A DNA stretch of 45,162 nucleotides from Phycisphaerae bacterium (GCA_016927755.1 JAFGLZ010000086.1:1-45162); one strand, 5' to 3'. Positions 1-8,391 are shown, numbered from the stretch's first letter. The notes: generated by a model from the sequence alone, not told the origin. Program-made: numbers and translations.

Positions 1-85
1 ACCGGAGAGCCGTATGCGGGAGATCCGCACGTACGGTTCGGAGGGGGGAGGGACCGGGAACTCAACCGGTCCTTCCTACCCCTAT
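1..85 (+). mobile_element. 3' end of a group II intron (domains V and VI)
   Basis: Bases 7-39 fold as domain V. GAGCCGTA (7-14) pairs with TACGGTTC (32-39), a second stem (15-20 with 24-29) carries a small purine-rich loop, and C30-G31 form the two-base bulge. The catalytic AGC triad is at 8-10. Bases 43-81 fold as domain VI: 47-57 pair with 66-76 around loop 58-65, and A78 is bulged between short G:C pairs as a branch-point adenosine. A78 lies 7 bases before the likely 3' splice site after CCCTAT (about base 85). The intron reads on the plus strand and ends 8 bases from the stop of the minus-strand spoIIM-like gene. The 5' part and any reverse transcriptase lie outside the window. Confidence 0.85.
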
Positions 86-93
86 CGTCTGGT

Positions 94-1077
94 CTATTGG
101 GCGGGTGAGCGACGGCCTCTGCCGCCGACGAGCAGATAGGCGATCGCCGCCGCGCCGACGGAGACGCCCCCAGCGATCTTCACGCCGCCGGGCAGGTGGC
201 TCGGCGTGACGAAGCCCTCGATGACGCCGGCCACGACGAACATCGGCACCGTGCCCAGGACCAGGAGCACGGCCTCGCGAGCGCCGTGACGGAGCGAGGC
301 CGTCCTCGTCATGGGCCCGGGGACCGCCAGGGACAGACCGAGTCGAAGGCCCGCGGCGGCGGCGATGAGGATGGCCAGGATCTCGAGCGCGCCGTGCGGG
401 ACGATGAACGACCAGAACGCGTACTGGAGGTGATGATTGGCGAAGTGTCCGGCAATGCCGCCGATCATCATGGCGTTATAGAGCAGAAAGAAGCACGTGC
501 CGATTCCGGCGGTGATGCCCAAGGCGAAGGCGTTGAAGGCGACGGAGATGTTGTTGGTCATGATGCCGGCGGCCATTGGCGCGTTGGGCATCTGGCGGAA
601 CCGCTCGCTCATGTCCTCGGCGGTGACGCCGGGCCGGCCGTCGGGCAGGTCGAGGGACCCGGGCACGAACAGGTATGCCGTCGAGGGGCGCAGCCGCGTG
701 CTGGAATAGGCGCCCAAAGCGCCGACGACGAAGATCGCCGTGGACAGGGCCATGTAGGCCCATAGGCGTCGGAACAGTTGGGGGAACTCGCCGCGGTAGA
801 ACCTCCAGACGGCTGCCAGCGGTCGCACTCGCCGACGGCGATAGAGCAAGCCGTGCGTGGCGATGGCCAACTCGTTGATCCGGCGCTGAGTGGCCGCGTC
901 GAGGTCGTGCATCCGCGCTCTGGCCACGTCGACCGCTACCGTCGGGTAGATCCTGGCCAGCTCCCGCAGTTCGACGTCGCTCAGGCGCGACGGGTTGCCG
1001 CGAACGGCCTTGGCGACCAGCTCTTCGACGCGGTTCCAGGCTGGACGGCGGGTTTCCAGGAACTTGGCGGGGGTCAT
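94..1077 (-). CDS. SpoIIM/DUF95-family integral membrane protein
   Basis: A 327-residue membrane protein of the stage II sporulation protein M (DUF95) family. About 95 soluble N-terminal residues are followed by roughly five hydrophobic segments (near 100-125, 178-210, 225-252, 267-292 and 301-320). The family hallmark PHGALEI sits at the start of the third membrane block. SpoIIM acts at the engulfing septum in Bacillus, but this family is widespread in non-sporulating bacteria, where its job is unknown, so sporulation is not implied. Its ATG overlaps the TGA of the upstream RDD gene by four bases (ATGA), which indicates translational coupling. RDD plus DUF95 is a recurrent pair. In other genomes it often sits near MoxR genes; here the MoxR gene is 18 kb away. 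Confidence 0.85.
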   Translation of the reverse strand: MTPAKFLETRRPAWNRVEELVAKAVRGNPSRLSDVELRELARIYPTVAVDVARARMHDLDAATQRRINELAIATHGLLYRRRRVRPLAAVWRFYRGEFPQLFRRLWAYMALSTAIFVVGALGAYSSTRLRPSTAYLFVPGSLDLPDGRPGVTAEDMSERFRQMPNAPMAAGIMTNNISVAFNAFALGITAGIGTCFFLLYNAMMIGGIAGHFANHHLQYAFWSFIVPHGALEILAILIAAAAGLRLGLSLAVPGPMTRTASLRHGAREAVLLVLGTVPMFVVAGVIEGFVTPSHLPGGVKIAGGVSVGAAAIAYLLVGGRGRRSPAQ

Positions 1078-1889
1078 ACGGCACCGCCTTGGTCTTGGCG
1101 GATCTCAGGCTGCACGAGCGTGACCCGGGGCGCGCCGCTTAGCCAGGCGAAGACCTCTGCCTCCAAGGCCTCCAGCGAGTCGTTCGGCCTCGGGCGTCCC
1201 AGGCGTTGCAGGATGGGCCCCACCAGGCGGGGCAGCAACTGCCTGCGAGCGTCGAGGCTGAGCTGCTCCCGTCGGGCCCAGTAATTCGAGAGGACCCGAT
1301 ACTCGCTTGGGGTCAGGCCGCTGGCGCGGAGACGTTCGGCATCGACCTCCCGTTCCCACTGGACTTTGCCGCGCTTGTCCGTGTTGGCGCGGTAGTCGTG
1401 GGTTTCCTCGGAAATGACCGTCGTTCCGGCGGCCAGGTCGCCCAGCCGCTGCACCTTCTTCGTGACGAACATGCAGACTCCGGCGACGCCGTAGAACGCG
1501 AGCCCGTCGACCACGCGAAGCAGGTTGCGGATGGCCACGTCGGTGAAGGTGATCGGGCCGCCGCCGTCCTTGACCACGCGGATCTTGGTCGATCGCTTGC
1601 CGGGGCTCTGTCCGTTCATCACCATCTCGAAGAACACGAAGTAGCCCCAGTACAGCAGGAAGCCGACGACAAGCAGTATTACCAGGTCCCAGCCGCCGTC
1701 CATCGCGTTGCCGAAGATGTTGAGCGGGTCGGCCCCGATGACCAGCACCGTCAGGATGAAGAGCACCAGGCCGATCAGGACCATCAGGAGCGTGTCCGTT
1801 ACACCGGCGGAGAACCGCGAGCCGATGCCGGCGAGCTTCCGCTGAAGCTCGACGTTCTCCGGCGTTTCGATGAGATCGAAGTCATCCAT
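1074..1889 (-). CDS. RDD-family membrane protein
   Basis: A 271-residue protein with an RDD domain in its first two thirds. The N-terminal helix carries the R-x2-A-x3-D pattern (RFSAGVTD), followed by three hydrophobic segments, the loop GQSPGKRSTKIRVV and the closing motif QRLGDLAAGTTVI, all typical of the family. A charged C-terminal tail of about 100 residues (rich in R, E and L) is likely cytosolic. I chose the ATG at 1889 because homology starts there; the reading frame stays open upstream but codes low-complexity sequence. It forms an overlapping pair with the spoIIM-like gene. The molecular function of RDD proteins is mostly unknown; some have been linked to ion transport. No gene-specific substrate can be read from this sequence. 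Confidence 0.85.
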   Translation of the reverse strand: MDDFDLIETPENVELQRKLAGIGSRFSAGVTDTLLMVLIGLVLFILTVLVIGADPLNIFGNAMDGGWDLVILLVVGFLLYWGYFVFFEMVMNGQSPGKRSTKIRVVKDGGGPITFTDVAIRNLLRVVDGLAFYGVAGVCMFVTKKVQRLGDLAAGTTVISEETHDYRANTDKRGKVQWEREVDAERLRASGLTPSEYRVLSNYWARREQLSLDARRQLLPRLVGPILQRLGRPRPNDSLEALEAEVFAWLSGAPRVTLVQPEIRQDQGGAV

Positions 1890-2017
1890 GCGGCGGCCCC
1901 GTTTCCGCGACGGCGGATATCGCCATGATCCCTTGTCGGCAAGGGGCACGCAAGGGCGAAGTCGCCTCCGAGACGGGCTCTGGACGGCTCGGGGGGCGGG
2001 GCTCACAATGGGGCGTC

Positions 2018-3646
2018 ATGACGACGGGGCTCGATCCATCGGCTGGGGAGACGGTTGGGAAGGCGTTTCGGTCTCGGGCGTTTTGGGTCCTGCTGGGGGC
2101 GCTGATCCTGACGAAACTCGTCGCGCTGGTCACGTTCGCTCGCTGGGCGGACTCGGACGAGTGCGTGGTCGGGATCATGGCCAAGCACATCCTCGAGCGG
2201 GGGGCTCATCCGCTCTTCTTCTACGGACAGTACTACGGGGGCGGGGCGTCGATCGAGGCGCACGTGGCTTCCGTGCTGTATCGGGCGTTGGGGATCTCGT
2301 CGATATCACTCAAGGCGACGGGGCTGGTGTTTTCGGCGTTGGGCGGGGCGATCCTTTTCGGGCTGGGCGCGCGGGTTGCCGGGCGTCGGGCGGGGCTGCT
2401 GACGCTGTTGGTCTTCGCGACGATGCCGCCGCTGATGGTGTGGGGGCTCAAGACGCGGGGCGGCTACCTTCCGACGCTGGTGTTGGTGCCGGCGATGCTG
2501 TGGGCGGCGGATCGGCTATTGCGGGGCGAGCGGGTGGATCACGCGGGGGCCGCGGCGTTCCTGGCACTGGCAGCGATCGCCTACTGGAACATGCAGTCGG
2601 CGCTGCCGCTGATCGTGCTGGTCCCGATATACGTCGGAGTGACCTGGGCGTGGCGGCGGCGGTTTTCGCTGCTGGCGGGGTATGGGGCGTATCTGCTGGT
2701 GGGCGTGGTCGGCGGGGTCTGGTGGCTGAGCTCGACGAAGTCGCGGATGATGGACCGGTTCGGCGAAGCCGGCGGCGGGTCGGCGGTTGATCACGTGCTG
2801 GGCAATTGGGGGACGGTCGTCGGTCGGACGCTGCCCGGGCTGTTTCAGCCGTACATCAACGATTTGGGCGGGACGTTCCTCTGGCTGTCGGTGCCGACGC
2901 TTGTGGTGTTCCTGGCGGGTATGGCGGCGGTGGCGGTTGGCTGGCGGCGGGATCGGCCGCTTGGCGCGTCGCGGGCGACGGTGGGACTGGTGCTGGTTTA
3001 CATTCCGTTCTACGTGGCGTGCTGCGGGCCGGCGCCGGCGGCGGTGTCGCTGGCGGGTCGATACCTGGTGCCGATCCTGCCGGCGATGGCGCTGGTTGGC
3101 GGATTGGCGCTGACGTGGGTCTCGTCGCGGGTCGCGGCGGTGGCGATCGTGTACCTCGTGTGCGTGTTCGTCTTTTTCAACGCGGCGCTGATTCGGACTC
3201 CGCGATTGCAGGAGCACGGGTTTCTGTACGATCCGGGCGAGATCGTCGGGCTGATCGACGCACTGGACGAGAACGGCATCCACTACGCGCGGACGACGTA
3301 TATCATCGAATGGCGGCTGTTGTTCGAGTCTCGCGAGCGGATCATCGCGGTGAACCTGCGGAAGCCGCTTCGGTATCCGCCGTATGTGGAGCAACTGACG
3401 AGGGCGGTGGAGGAGGGGGCGGAGGTGGGCTACGTCTTCCGCAAGGAGGGGCAGTGGGCCGGGCGATTTCTGGGGATCAGTCCCGAGGAGTTCGCGGACC
3501 GGTTCCTGGCGGGTAAGGGGGGGCGGTACCGGACGATCCAGGCGGATCCCTACGTAATCTACGTTCCGGAGAGGTCCAAGACGACGGCGGTCTCGTCGCA
3601 GTTGTCTCGGCGGGTACAGCGCAGGCAATCGTCCCAGACCTTGTGA
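2018..3646 (+). CDS. Polytopic membrane glycosyltransferase (ArnT/PMT-like, GT-C fold)
   Basis: A 542-residue membrane protein with an N-terminal hydrophobic helix. It is followed by an acidic first external loop (ADSDEC, then the conserved-looking MAKHILERG) and about ten further membrane segments up to residue 395. A soluble C-terminal domain of about 140 residues completes it. This layout is that of lipid-phosphosugar-dependent glycosyltransferases (GT39/GT83 type), which transfer a sugar from a polyprenyl carrier on the outer face of the membrane. The loop aspartates are the expected catalytic and metal-binding residues. The acceptor is unknown. The ATG at 2018 places the start just before the first membrane helix; an in-frame extension to 1925 looks non-coding. 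Its 3' end overlaps the convergent acetyltransferase gene by 88 bases. Confidence 0.7.
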   Translation: MTTGLDPSAGETVGKAFRSRAFWVLLGALILTKLVALVTFARWADSDECVVGIMAKHILERGAHPLFFYGQYYGGGASIEAHVASVLYRALGISSISLKATGLVFSALGGAILFGLGARVAGRRAGLLTLLVFATMPPLMVWGLKTRGGYLPTLVLVPAMLWAADRLLRGERVDHAGAAAFLALAAIAYWNMQSALPLIVLVPIYVGVTWAWRRRFSLLAGYGAYLLVGVVGGVWWLSSTKSRMMDRFGEAGGGSAVDHVLGNWGTVVGRTLPGLFQPYINDLGGTFLWLSVPTLVVFLAGMAAVAVGWRRDRPLGASRATVGLVLVYIPFYVACCGPAPAAVSLAGRYLVPILPAMALVGGLALTWVSSRVAAVAIVYLVCVFVFFNAALIRTPRLQEHGFLYDPGEIVGLIDALDENGIHYARTTYIIEWRLLFESRERIIAVNLRKPLRYPPYVEQLTRAVEEGAEVGYVFRKEGQWAGRFLGISPEEFADRFLAGKGGRYRTIQADPYVIYVPERSKTTAVSSQLSRRVQRRQSSQTL

Positions 3647-4017
3647 GGCAGCGCGTTTCGGTCGACGACGCTGAACCCGAGGCGCTCGAAGAAGCCCTGA
3701 GAGCGGGTCAGGGCGAAGACCCGACGGAGTCCGAGCTGTCTGGCCTCGTCGACGGCGGCCTCGACGAGTTGGCGTCCGATGCCCTTGGACTGGGAGGCGG
3801 CCTCGACGGAGAGGCTTTTGATCTCGGCGAGGTCTCGCCACATGATCTCGAGGGCGCAGCATCCGACGACTCGGGCGTCTTCCTGGCAGACGTAGAAGTC
3901 TCGGAGGTGCTCGTAGAGCTCGGCCGGGGCGCGGAAGAGCATCTGCGCCTGCTCGGCGTATTCGTTGATGAGGGCATGGATGTCGGGCACGTCGCCCAGT
4001 TGGGCCTTTCGGATCAT
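3559..4017 (-). CDS. GNAT N-acetyltransferase, ArgA-like (N-acetylglutamate synthase type)
   Basis: A 152-residue GNAT enzyme. It starts MIRKAQLGDVPDIHALI, carries the acetyl-CoA pyrophosphate loop QSKGIGRQL near residue 80, and ends with FFERLGFSVV. The tail LPHKVWDDCLRC plus a further NCDE motif is the signature of the short single-domain glutamate N-acetyltransferases that start arginine synthesis in many bacteria, so acetyl-CoA plus glutamate to N-acetylglutamate is the likely reaction. The specificity is inferred from this tail. ATG 4017 is chosen because upstream in-frame sequence runs into a dispersed palindromic repeat. The last 88 bases lie antisense to the end of the glycosyltransferase gene. 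No other arginine gene is nearby. Confidence 0.75.
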   Translation of the reverse strand: MIRKAQLGDVPDIHALINEYAEQAQMLFRAPAELYEHLRDFYVCQEDARVVGCCALEIMWRDLAEIKSLSVEAASQSKGIGRQLVEAAVDEARQLGLRRVFALTRSQGFFERLGFSVVDRNALPHKVWDDCLRCTRRDNCDETAVVLDLSGT

Positions 4018-4071
4018 GGGGAGATGATAACAAGTCCGGCAGCGTCGTCCAAACGGTTCGCGGGGGGCGTG

Positions 4072-4157
4072 GTAGCACGGGCATCTTGCCCGTGGAGCTG
4101 GTGAACGGATCCGCCCACGATACGCGCGAGGCCCCATGGCCAGGATGGCCATGCTAC
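4072..4157. repeat. Dispersed palindromic repeat pair (REP-like)
   Basis: Two related imperfect palindromes lie in opposite orientation: GTAGCACGGGCATCTTGCCC... at 4072-4094 and ...GGATGGCCATGCTAC at 4134-4157. The outer arms GTAGCA and TGCTAC are inverted, so the whole unit can form one long cruciform with two inner hairpins. Relatives occur at 15333-15384 and 24385-24407. The layout resembles bacterial REP/BIME elements. Confidence 0.75.
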
Positions 4158-4201
4158 ACAGGGCGTGCGGGAGCGGGGATGGACCTGGCCAGGGGCGTAC
4201 T

Positions 4202-4230
4202 TTGCACGCCTCCGGCGGCGCGGATACAAT
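4202..4230 (+). promoter_or_regulatory. Putative sigma-70-type promoter of alaS
   Basis: TTGCAC (4202-4207) and TACAAT (4225-4230) are separated by exactly 17 bases. They lie about 125 bases upstream of the alaS start and just after the palindromic repeat pair. The expected transcript start is near 4237, giving a leader of about 118 bases in which I see no T-box hallmark. Confidence 0.45.
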
Positions 4231-4354
4231 GCGACGGTGCCTGCACGGATGGGATCCAGGCGTCGACCCTTAGAGGACTCACCGGGATCATTCAAGATTG
4301 ACGAGGGGCGTCACGTCGATCGCTCCTGTCCATGAGGATGAGGGTACCAATACG

Positions 4355-7066
4355 TTGTTGACCGCCAACGAAATCCGCCAGCAGTTCCTGGAGTTCTTCG
4401 AGGCCAAGGGGCATACGATCGTCCCGTCGGCGCCGGTGGTTCCGATGGACGATCCGACGCTGATGTTCACGAACGCGGGGATGAACCAGTTCAAGGACGT
4501 GTTCCTGGGCACGGGATCGAGGCCCTACCAGCGCGCCGTCGACACGCAGAAGTGCATCCGCGTCAGCGGCAAGCATAACGACCTTGAGGAGGTGGGTCGG
4601 GACACCTATCACCACACGTTCTTCGAGATGCTGGGGAATTGGTCGTTCGGCGACTACTTCAAGGCCGAGGGGATCGCATGGGGCTGGGAGCTGTTGACGA
4701 CGGTCTGGAAGCTACCGGCGGAGAAGCTGTACGGGACCTACTTCGGCGGCGACGAGGCACTTGGGCTCGAGCCGGACACGGAGGCGGAGGCGCTGTGGAA
4801 GCAGGTGACCGGGCTGCCGGCCGAACGGATCCTGCCGGGGAGCAAGAACGACAACTTCTGGGAGATGGGCGAGGTGGGGCCTTGCGGGCCGTGCAGCGAG
4901 GTCCACATTGACCTGGGCGAGGGGACGTGCGCGCGGACGCATGGGGGGCCGTGCGGCGTGAACGTGGAGGACGAGGGGGGTAAGTGCAGCCGATTCTTCG
5001 AACTGTGGAACTACGTGTTCATCCAGTTCAATCGCAGCGCGGACGGCAAGCTGACGCCGCTTCCGGCCAAGCACGTGGACACGGGGTTGGGTTTCGAGCG
5101 GATCTGCAACGTCCTTCAGAACGCGGGCAGCAACTATGACACGGACGTCTTCCGCCCGCTGATGGATCACATCGCGAGCCTGACGGGGTCGACGTACACG
5201 AGCAAGCTCGACAGCGAGGTGGACGTGGCGTTTCGCGTGGTGGCCGACCACGTGCGGATGGTCTCGTTCGCCATCGCCGACGGGGCGACGCCGAGCAACG
5301 AGGGGCGCGGATACGTGCTGCGTCGTCTGCTGCGTCGGGCGGCGCGGTTCGGGCGGCAGCAGCTCGGGATGGACCAGCCGTTTATCTTCAAGCTGGTGCC
5401 GACGCTGGCGGACCACATGGGGCACGCGTTCCCCGAGTTGAAGGCCAATCCGAAACGGATCATGGCGATCGTCGAGGACGAGGAGGCGAGCTTCGGTCGG
5501 ACGTTGGACCGAGGGATCCAGCTCTTCAGCGAGGCGGCCAAGCGGGCCAAGAAGGCCGGCGGGGTGATCGGCGGCGAGGACGCCTTCAAGCTCAAGGACA
5601 CGTACGGGTTTCCGTACGACCTGACGGTGATGATGGCGACCGAGCAAGGAATGCACGTCGACGACAAGCGGTTCTCCGAGCTGGAGGCCGAGGCCAGGCA
5701 GCGGGCCCGAGCGGCGGCCAAGAGCCACGCGGCCATCGCGTTCGACGGCGAGCTGCCCAAGACCGACGATTCCGGCAAGTACGCCGGCCGGAGCGTTACG
5801 GCCAGGATCCTGGGTTGGGTGAAGAACAACGCGCTGATCACCTCGGGGACGCTGACGCCCGGGGACGCCGAGGTCGGGCTCGTACTAGACAAGACCTGCT
5901 TCTATGCCGAGGCGGGGGGACAGGTGGGCGACGCGGGCACGATCACAGCGCCGCGCGGGACGTTCGACGTGGACGACACGCGGAAGCTTGGCGACGGAAT
6001 CGTGCACGTGGGCCACGTGGGCGACGGGTCGATCGAGGCAGGTCAGGAGGTTGAGCTGACGGTGGATCCGGCGCGGGACAATACGCGTCGGCACCATACG
6101 GCCACTCATTTGCTCCACTGGGCGTTGCGAGAGGTGCTGGGCGATCACGTGTTCCAACGGGGCTCGCTGGTAGCGCCGGACCGTCTGAGGTTCGACTTCG
6201 ATCACAACAAGGCGTGCACGCACGAAGAGCTGGCGGAGATCGAGCGGCTGGTCAACGAACACGTTTACGCCGACCATGTCGTGGCGGCGCGGGAGATGCC
6301 CATCGACGAGGGCAAGAAGCTCGGGGCGATGGCCCTGTTCGGCGAGAAGTACGGCGACGTCGTCCGTGTGGTGAGCATCAACCCGCCCGGCGAGGACAAG
6401 CTGGTCGGGGCGCTGAGCAACGAGTTCTGCGGGGGGACGCACCTGGAGAGGACGGGGCAGATCGGCCCGTTCAAGATCACGGGCGAGGAGGCGGCGGAAA
6501 AGGGCGTGCGGCGCGTGTATGCCGTGGCGGGGTCGGCGGCGGTCGGCTACATCCAGTCGATGGACCTGAGTTTGCGGTCGGCGGCGGCGGCGCTCAACGC
6601 GCCGGCCGACCAGCTCGCCGAGCGCATCGCCGGGTTGCAGGGCCAGATCAAGGACCTTCAGCGGCAGCTTCGCAAGGGCGCCGCGGCGGATCTGAAGTCC
6701 AAGCGGGCGGATCTGCTGGACTCGGCGGAGAAAGCCGGCGAGACGTCGGTGATCGTGGCCGAGGTGCCGGACGCGCCGGCGGAGCAGCTTCGGGAGATGA
6801 TCGACGTGCTCCGCGAGAAGGCGGGCAGCGCGGCGGTGCTGCTGGCGTCGCCGGGCGAGAGCGGCTGTCTGCTGCTGGCGGGACTGACCGACGACCTGAT
6901 CAAGAAGGGCCTCAAGGCGGGCGACTGGGTCAAAGCGACGGCCCAGATCATGGGCGGCGGCGGGGGCGGCAAGCCGAACATGGCCCAGGGCAGCGGCAAG
7001 GACGTGAGCAAGCTGGCCGAGGCGCTGGCCGAGGCCAAGACCTGGGCGAAAGGCAAGCTGGGTTAA
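4355..7066 (+). CDS. alaS: Alanine--tRNA ligase
   Basis: A full-length (about 903 residues) alanyl-tRNA synthetase that charges tRNA-Ala in the cytosol. Class II aminoacylation motifs are visible in the N-terminal half: TNAGMNQFKDVFLG, FFEMLGNWSFGDYF and GYVLRRLLRRAAR. The editing domain has the zinc ligands HHTATHLLH (about residue 580) and CGGTHLERTG (about 690). The C-terminal DHHA1 domain ends with GGGGGGKPNMAQGSG (about 866). No in-frame ATG precedes the conserved N-terminus. I place the start at the TTG pair 4355/4358, which sits after GAGGATGAGGG and gives the usual T-A-N-E-I-R beginning. An earlier TTG at 4298 lacks a ribosome-binding site. Lys-rich and GC-rich codon use matches the neighbours. 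Confidence 0.97.
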   Translation: MLTANEIRQQFLEFFEAKGHTIVPSAPVVPMDDPTLMFTNAGMNQFKDVFLGTGSRPYQRAVDTQKCIRVSGKHNDLEEVGRDTYHHTFFEMLGNWSFGDYFKAEGIAWGWELLTTVWKLPAEKLYGTYFGGDEALGLEPDTEAEALWKQVTGLPAERILPGSKNDNFWEMGEVGPCGPCSEVHIDLGEGTCARTHGGPCGVNVEDEGGKCSRFFELWNYVFIQFNRSADGKLTPLPAKHVDTGLGFERICNVLQNAGSNYDTDVFRPLMDHIASLTGSTYTSKLDSEVDVAFRVVADHVRMVSFAIADGATPSNEGRGYVLRRLLRRAARFGRQQLGMDQPFIFKLVPTLADHMGHAFPELKANPKRIMAIVEDEEASFGRTLDRGIQLFSEAAKRAKKAGGVIGGEDAFKLKDTYGFPYDLTVMMATEQGMHVDDKRFSELEAEARQRARAAAKSHAAIAFDGELPKTDDSGKYAGRSVTARILGWVKNNALITSGTLTPGDAEVGLVLDKTCFYAEAGGQVGDAGTITAPRGTFDVDDTRKLGDGIVHVGHVGDGSIEAGQEVELTVDPARDNTRRHHTATHLLHWALREVLGDHVFQRGSLVAPDRLRFDFDHNKACTHEELAEIERLVNEHVYADHVVAAREMPIDEGKKLGAMALFGEKYGDVVRVVSINPPGEDKLVGALSNEFCGGTHLERTGQIGPFKITGEEAAEKGVRRVYAVAGSAAVGYIQSMDLSLRSAAAALNAPADQLAERIAGLQGQIKDLQRQLRKGAAADLKSKRADLLDSAEKAGETSVIVAEVPDAPAEQLREMIDVLREKAGSAAVLLASPGESGCLLLAGLTDDLIKKGLKAGDWVKATAQIMGGGGGGKPNMAQGSGKDVSKLAEALAEAKTWAKGKLG

Positions 7067-7070
7067 CCGA

Positions 7071-7100
7071 TCGCGCCGGCTGCGCGCGACTTACTCTTCT
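7071..7100 (+). terminator. Possible terminator after alaS
   Basis: TCGCGC (7071-7076) pairs with GCGCGA (7084-7089) five bases after the alaS stop. A pyrimidine-rich run CTTACTCTTCTACTCTTCT follows instead of a pure T tract, so this is a weak intrinsic terminator candidate. Confidence 0.35.
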
Positions 7101-7128
7101 ACTCTTCTGAGACCTCACGCTTCCGCTG

Positions 7129-7158
7129 TTCGGCGGCGCTCGACCCAAGTCCGCCGAA
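7129..7158. repeat. Inverted repeat between convergent genes
   Basis: TTCGGCGG (7129-7136) and CCGCCGAA (7151-7158) form a perfect 8-bp stem between alaS and the convergent secreted glycosidase-like gene. There is no T tract on either side, so it may block read-through as an RNA hairpin only. Confidence 0.4.
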
Positions 7159-7170
7159 TTCGACATCGAC

Positions 7171-8391
7171 CTATCGTTTGTTTGACCGACCCCACAGCTG
7201 TCTGGCCGCCGCGAGCGGGTTGGTGGCGCTGTTGACGTAGTTCTCGAGCTTGCGGTAGCCCTCGTTGATGCACTCGCAGACGCCGCCGGTCTTGAAGTCG
7301 TCGATGAGGTCGGCGAACATCCGGCGGGCCAGGTCGGGGTCCTTCTCGGCGATGGCGACCATGACCCAGCCGCTGGCCGTGGCCCAGTAGGCGCCGTTTT
7401 GATAGCGGTCGCGAGGCACGCCGGTCAGGAGCCGCTGCCAATACTGGCCCTTGAGCAGGTGGCGGACCTGCCCCCGCCAGACGTAGCGATCGTAGTTGTC
7501 GATCAGAAAGCGGACGATCCTGTCGCGCTTGTCGTCGAGCGGGAAGTCGATGTAGACGGCGTAGGCGTTGCCCCAGATGTCGACCTGCCGGCAGTTCTTG
7601 CTCGCGGCGAGGAACGTGCCGGCCTTGTCGTCCCAGAGGACCGAGACGTGCCGCTCGATCTTCTCGGCGCGGTCCCGGTAGTCCTTGGTCTTGGCGGCTT
7701 GGCCGAGCGTATCTTGCAGGCGTTCCATGTAGCGGCAGGCCCGCCAGTAGAGGAGCGACTCCTTGAAGAGCTCGCCCGTCTTTCCGATACAGTCGGTAAA
7801 GCCGTACGGGGAGTGGGGTCTGTCGGGATCGTTGTGGACCAGGCCGGTGCCGCTACGCGGGATGTAGTCCATGGCCCTGTCCAGCAGCGGCGACCACTCG
7901 CGGAAGAGGTCGCTCCGCCGGTCGGCGGGGAGACGTTTCAGGTAGCCGTCGATGGCGATGACGAGAAACGGCGCGTTGTCGAGGTTCGGCAGTCCGAGGG
8001 GATGGTCGACCGGTCCGGCGACGTAGACGGCTCGTCCGTCCGCTTGGACGCGATCGGGGGTCGCGCCGTCGTCGCGCATGCCGCCGAGGAGGTAGCGGAT
8101 GCAGGCCTCGACGCGATCGAGGGGGATGAGATCGCCGGCGTTTTCGACCATGTAGGCGAAGTCTCGCGTCCAGAGGGCGGCGTAGTTGCCCTTGCCGTCG
8201 GGGGTGTACATGATGGTGCCGTCGTGGGCCTTGATTTGACAGCCCTTCAACTGCTCGACGGTGGTTTTGGTCAGGTACTCGATCATCTGTTGCTCTCTTG
8301 CTCCGGCGGCGGCGTGGCCCGCCAGGATGGATACCTGAACGACACACGCCATCGCGGCCCACGTTGCCTTCGTCTCCATGTCACCACTCAT
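7171..8391 (-). CDS. Secreted six-hairpin (alpha/alpha)6 glycosidase-like protein
   Basis: A 406-residue protein with an N-terminal signal peptide (hydrophobic ACVVQVSILAGHAAAGA, cleavage near residue 31). The mature part looks like an (alpha/alpha)6-barrel carbohydrate enzyme. It has a WTRDF motif at 74-78, as in debranching-enzyme-like and GH63/GH78-like barrels, regularly spaced aromatic helices, and the pocket-like stretch YQNGAYWATASGW near the C-terminus. It probably acts on oligosaccharides in the periplasm or outside the cell. The family cannot be fixed by eye, and catalytic acids are not assigned. Upstream of the first ATG (8391) there is no clear Shine-Dalgarno; a second ATG four codons on (8379) would leave the signal intact. 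It is transcribed convergently with alaS. Confidence 0.65.
   Translation of the reverse strand: MSGDMETKATWAAMACVVQVSILAGHAAAGAREQQMIEYLTKTTVEQLKGCQIKAHDGTIMYTPDGKGNYAALWTRDFAYMVENAGDLIPLDRVEACIRYLLGGMRDDGATPDRVQADGRAVYVAGPVDHPLGLPNLDNAPFLVIAIDGYLKRLPADRRSDLFREWSPLLDRAMDYIPRSGTGLVHNDPDRPHSPYGFTDCIGKTGELFKESLLYWRACRYMERLQDTLGQAAKTKDYRDRAEKIERHVSVLWDDKAGTFLAASKNCRQVDIWGNAYAVYIDFPLDDKRDRIVRFLIDNYDRYVWRGQVRHLLKGQYWQRLLTGVPRDRYQNGAYWATASGWVMVAIAEKDPDLARRMFADLIDDFKTGGVCECINEGYRKLENYVNSATNPLAAARQLWGRSNKR

Noticed and set aside
2516..4084. A 522-codon open frame antisense to the membrane glycosyltransferase
   Set aside because: It is Arg/Pro/His-rich with no recognisable domain, and covers two well-supported genes. 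Long antisense frames arise by chance in this GC-rich sequence.
4018..4152. An N-terminal extension of the acetyltransferase
   Set aside because: The extra residues are encoded by a palindromic repeat and the GNAT fold begins at 4017.
4231..4354. T-box or other riboswitch in the alaS leader
   Set aside because: No T-box sequence, specifier loop or terminator hairpin is visible in the leader.
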